A DNA stretch of 64,000 nucleotides from NCBI RefSeq assembly GCF_013409505.1, contig NZ_JACCBN010000001.1:3410001-3474000 (forward strand). The letters are read 5' to 3'. Within the stretch, counting starts at the first letter, position 1. The number at the start of each line of letters is the position of its first letter. Positions 63,094 to 64,000 of the stretch are shown here, piece by piece. The DNA is from Actinomycetospora corticicola (GTDB taxonomy: Bacteria; Actinomycetota; Actinomycetes; Mycobacteriales; Pseudonocardiaceae). The notes below the pieces were generated by a model that worked only from the letters and a program-made list of their open reading frames with translations, searched no databases and was not told the origin of the DNA. The position numbers were made by a program, and so were the translations under genes.

Positions 63094-63336
63094 GTGGTCG
63101 AACCCGACTGGCAGCCGCCCGCGCTCCCCCGGCGTCTCACCGACCCGGTCCGGCCGGTGCTCGTCGGTGCGGTGGTGTGGCTGGTCGCGCTGGTCGTGCT
63201 CCTCGTCGTCGGCGGCCCGGGGCCGTGGATCTGGGCGTGCGTCGTCGGGGTGGGCCTCGGCGGTGTCGGGCTCTCGGTGCTCGCGCTGCAGCGCCGGGCG
63301 AACGCGCGCGGGTCGAAGGGCGCCCAGAAGCTCTGA
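63094..63336 (+). CDS. DUF2530 family membrane protein
   Basis: An 80-residue protein with two hydrophobic helices (VLVGAVVWLVALVVLLVVGG and WIWACVVGVGLGGVGLSVLAL) and a basic C-terminus. The short size and PALPRRLTDPVRPVLVG beginning match DUF2530 proteins. The start is GTG 63094. It is divergent from the purine permease, and convergent with the DUF1501 gene, 7 bp apart. Function unknown. Confidence 0.8.
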   Translation: MVEPDWQPPALPRRLTDPVRPVLVGAVVWLVALVVLLVVGGPGPWIWACVVGVGLGGVGLSVLALQRRANARGSKGAQKL

Positions 63337-63343
63337 GGGCCGG

Positions 63344-64000
63344 TCAGGTCGCGAGCACCCCGGACAGCGGCGTCCGACCGGGGCCGAGCACCGACCCGGG
63401 GTCGGCCCCCAGCACCCCCGACAGCACCGTCGCGTAGACGTCGCGGAAGTCGGTCGAGGCCCGCAGGTCCCCGGCGTCGAGGTCGGTCAGGCTCGGCTGC
63501 TCGCCGTACAGGCCCCCGACGACGGGGGCTCCGAGCAGGAACACCGGGTTCGCCGTGCCGTGGTCGGTCCCCTGGCTGGCGTTGGCGAGCACCCGGCGGC
63601 CGAACTCGGAGTAGACCATCGTCACGACCTGCCGCCCCGCGTCGGTGGTGCCGAGCCGCGCCACGAACGGTGTCAGCGCCGCGTCGAGTTCGGCCAGGAG
63701 ACGCTGCTGCGTGTCGCGCTCGTCGGCGTGGGTGTCGAAGCCCCCGAGCGAGACCGACCAGACGCGCGTGGGGACGCGCGCCTCGACGAGGGCGGCGATC
63801 GTCTGGAGCTGGTCGGCGAGCTGGGAGTGCTTCCCGCCGCCGGCCGGGCTGCCCGCGGCGGCCCCGGCGTCGTTGCCGGACGCCCCCCGATCGCGGGAGG
63901 CGGCGAGCGTGGGGCCGAGCACCTGCTCCACCTGGGCCAGGTCGCGCCCGGACCGGGCGACCCGGGCGCGCAGCAGGTCGTCGGACGGGTCGACCCCGGC
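63344..64000 (-). CDS. DUF1501 family protein (5' part beyond window)
   Basis: C-terminal 218 residues of a DUF1501 protein, a group of mostly Tat-exported, sulfatase-like or surface proteins often paired with DUF1800 proteins. Visible family blocks: VWSVSLGGFDTHADE, VVTMVYSEFGRRVLANASQGTDHGTANPVFLLG and DLRASTDFRDVYATVLSGVLG. The frame continues to the window edge without a start. The segment GASGNDAGAAAGSPAGGGK looks like a flexible loop. Function poorly known. Confidence 0.88.
   Translation of the reverse strand, partial: AGVDPSDDLLRARVARSGRDLAQVEQVLGPTLAASRDRGASGNDAGAAAGSPAGGGKHSQLADQLQTIAALVEARVPTRVWSVSLGGFDTHADERDTQQRLLAELDAALTPFVARLGTTDAGRQVVTMVYSEFGRRVLANASQGTDHGTANPVFLLGAPVVGGLYGEQPSLTDLDAGDLRASTDFRDVYATVLSGVLGADPGSVLGPGRTPLSGVLAT

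Overview
The window is a 64-kb piece of a very GC-rich actinobacterial chromosome, most likely from the Pseudonocardiales (Pseudonocardia/Actinomycetospora-like); this placement is an inference. It rests on a type VII (ESX) secretion locus, a mycothiol-dependent formaldehyde dehydrogenase, SepH, a BldM-like regulator, IdeR-type iron boxes, many GTG starts and 4-bp start/stop overlaps. I see no rRNA, tRNA, CRISPR array, transposase or prophage gene.

Layout. 1-677: truncated formate/nitrite channel. 784-2863 (minus): three coupled exported proteins with alternate-type signal peptides. 2927-3868 (minus): a siderophore-type formyltransferase with an IdeR-like box immediately upstream, facing the ESX locus. 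4013-13212: ESX locus (eccB, two WXG100 genes, eccC, eccD, an EspC-like gene), interrupted by an SDR/TetR pair at 6068-7492; mycP, eccE and eccA are not in the window. 13352-24631: housekeeping genes (rtcB, Tat-exported PhoD phosphatase, WYL regulator, BldM-like regulator, aroQ, type II NADH dehydrogenase, racemase-like protein, lipoprotein). 24654-25465: a TMEM165/GDT1 metal transporter behind a manganese (yybP-ykoY) riboswitch. 25756-30367: polyhydroxyalkanoate genes (phaB, phaC-like, thiolase) plus an HSL-type esterase. 30524-33506: mscR, a metallo-hydrolase and a two-domain gamma-glutamylcyclotransferase-like protein, a thiol/formaldehyde detoxification operon. 34057-36137: NatAB-like ABC exporter. 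36150-43990: photolyase, citrate synthase, sugar kinase/aldose epimerase pair, hydrolase, ABC exporter with a divergent MarR gene. 44503-48929: phosphotransferase, degenerate membrane kinase, MFS transporter and an unknown protein. 49033-54252: pdxH, serC, sepH, a DUF2537 membrane protein, a SpoU methyltransferase and a bifunctional nuclease, an arrangement that resembles the mycobacterial Rv0881-Rv0884c region as I remember it. 54598-64000: GCS2-family ligase, MFS transporter, dodecin, TetR regulator, a cytochrome-b561/molybdopterin fusion, sfnG with a leader peptide, purine permease, DUF2530 protein and a truncated DUF1501 protein.

Most notable signals: (1) upstream of sfnG (dimethylsulfone monooxygenase) a 26-codon ORF ends in the HVD...CRS pattern of actinobacterial cysteine-responsive leader peptides, and 10 nt of it are exactly complementary to the sfnG ribosome-binding site; (2) an IdeR-like box lies between a siderophore-type formyltransferase and eccB, linking iron status to this ESX locus; (3) a second iron box is followed by about 100 nt and a perfect hairpin with no gene, a candidate iron-controlled small RNA; (4) a perfect 57-bp palindrome sits inside a coding region; (5) a hairpin family built on GTGAGCAGAA/TTCTGCTCAC lies downstream of pdxH and sfnG; (6) eccC and eccD are divergent genes whose start codons overlap.
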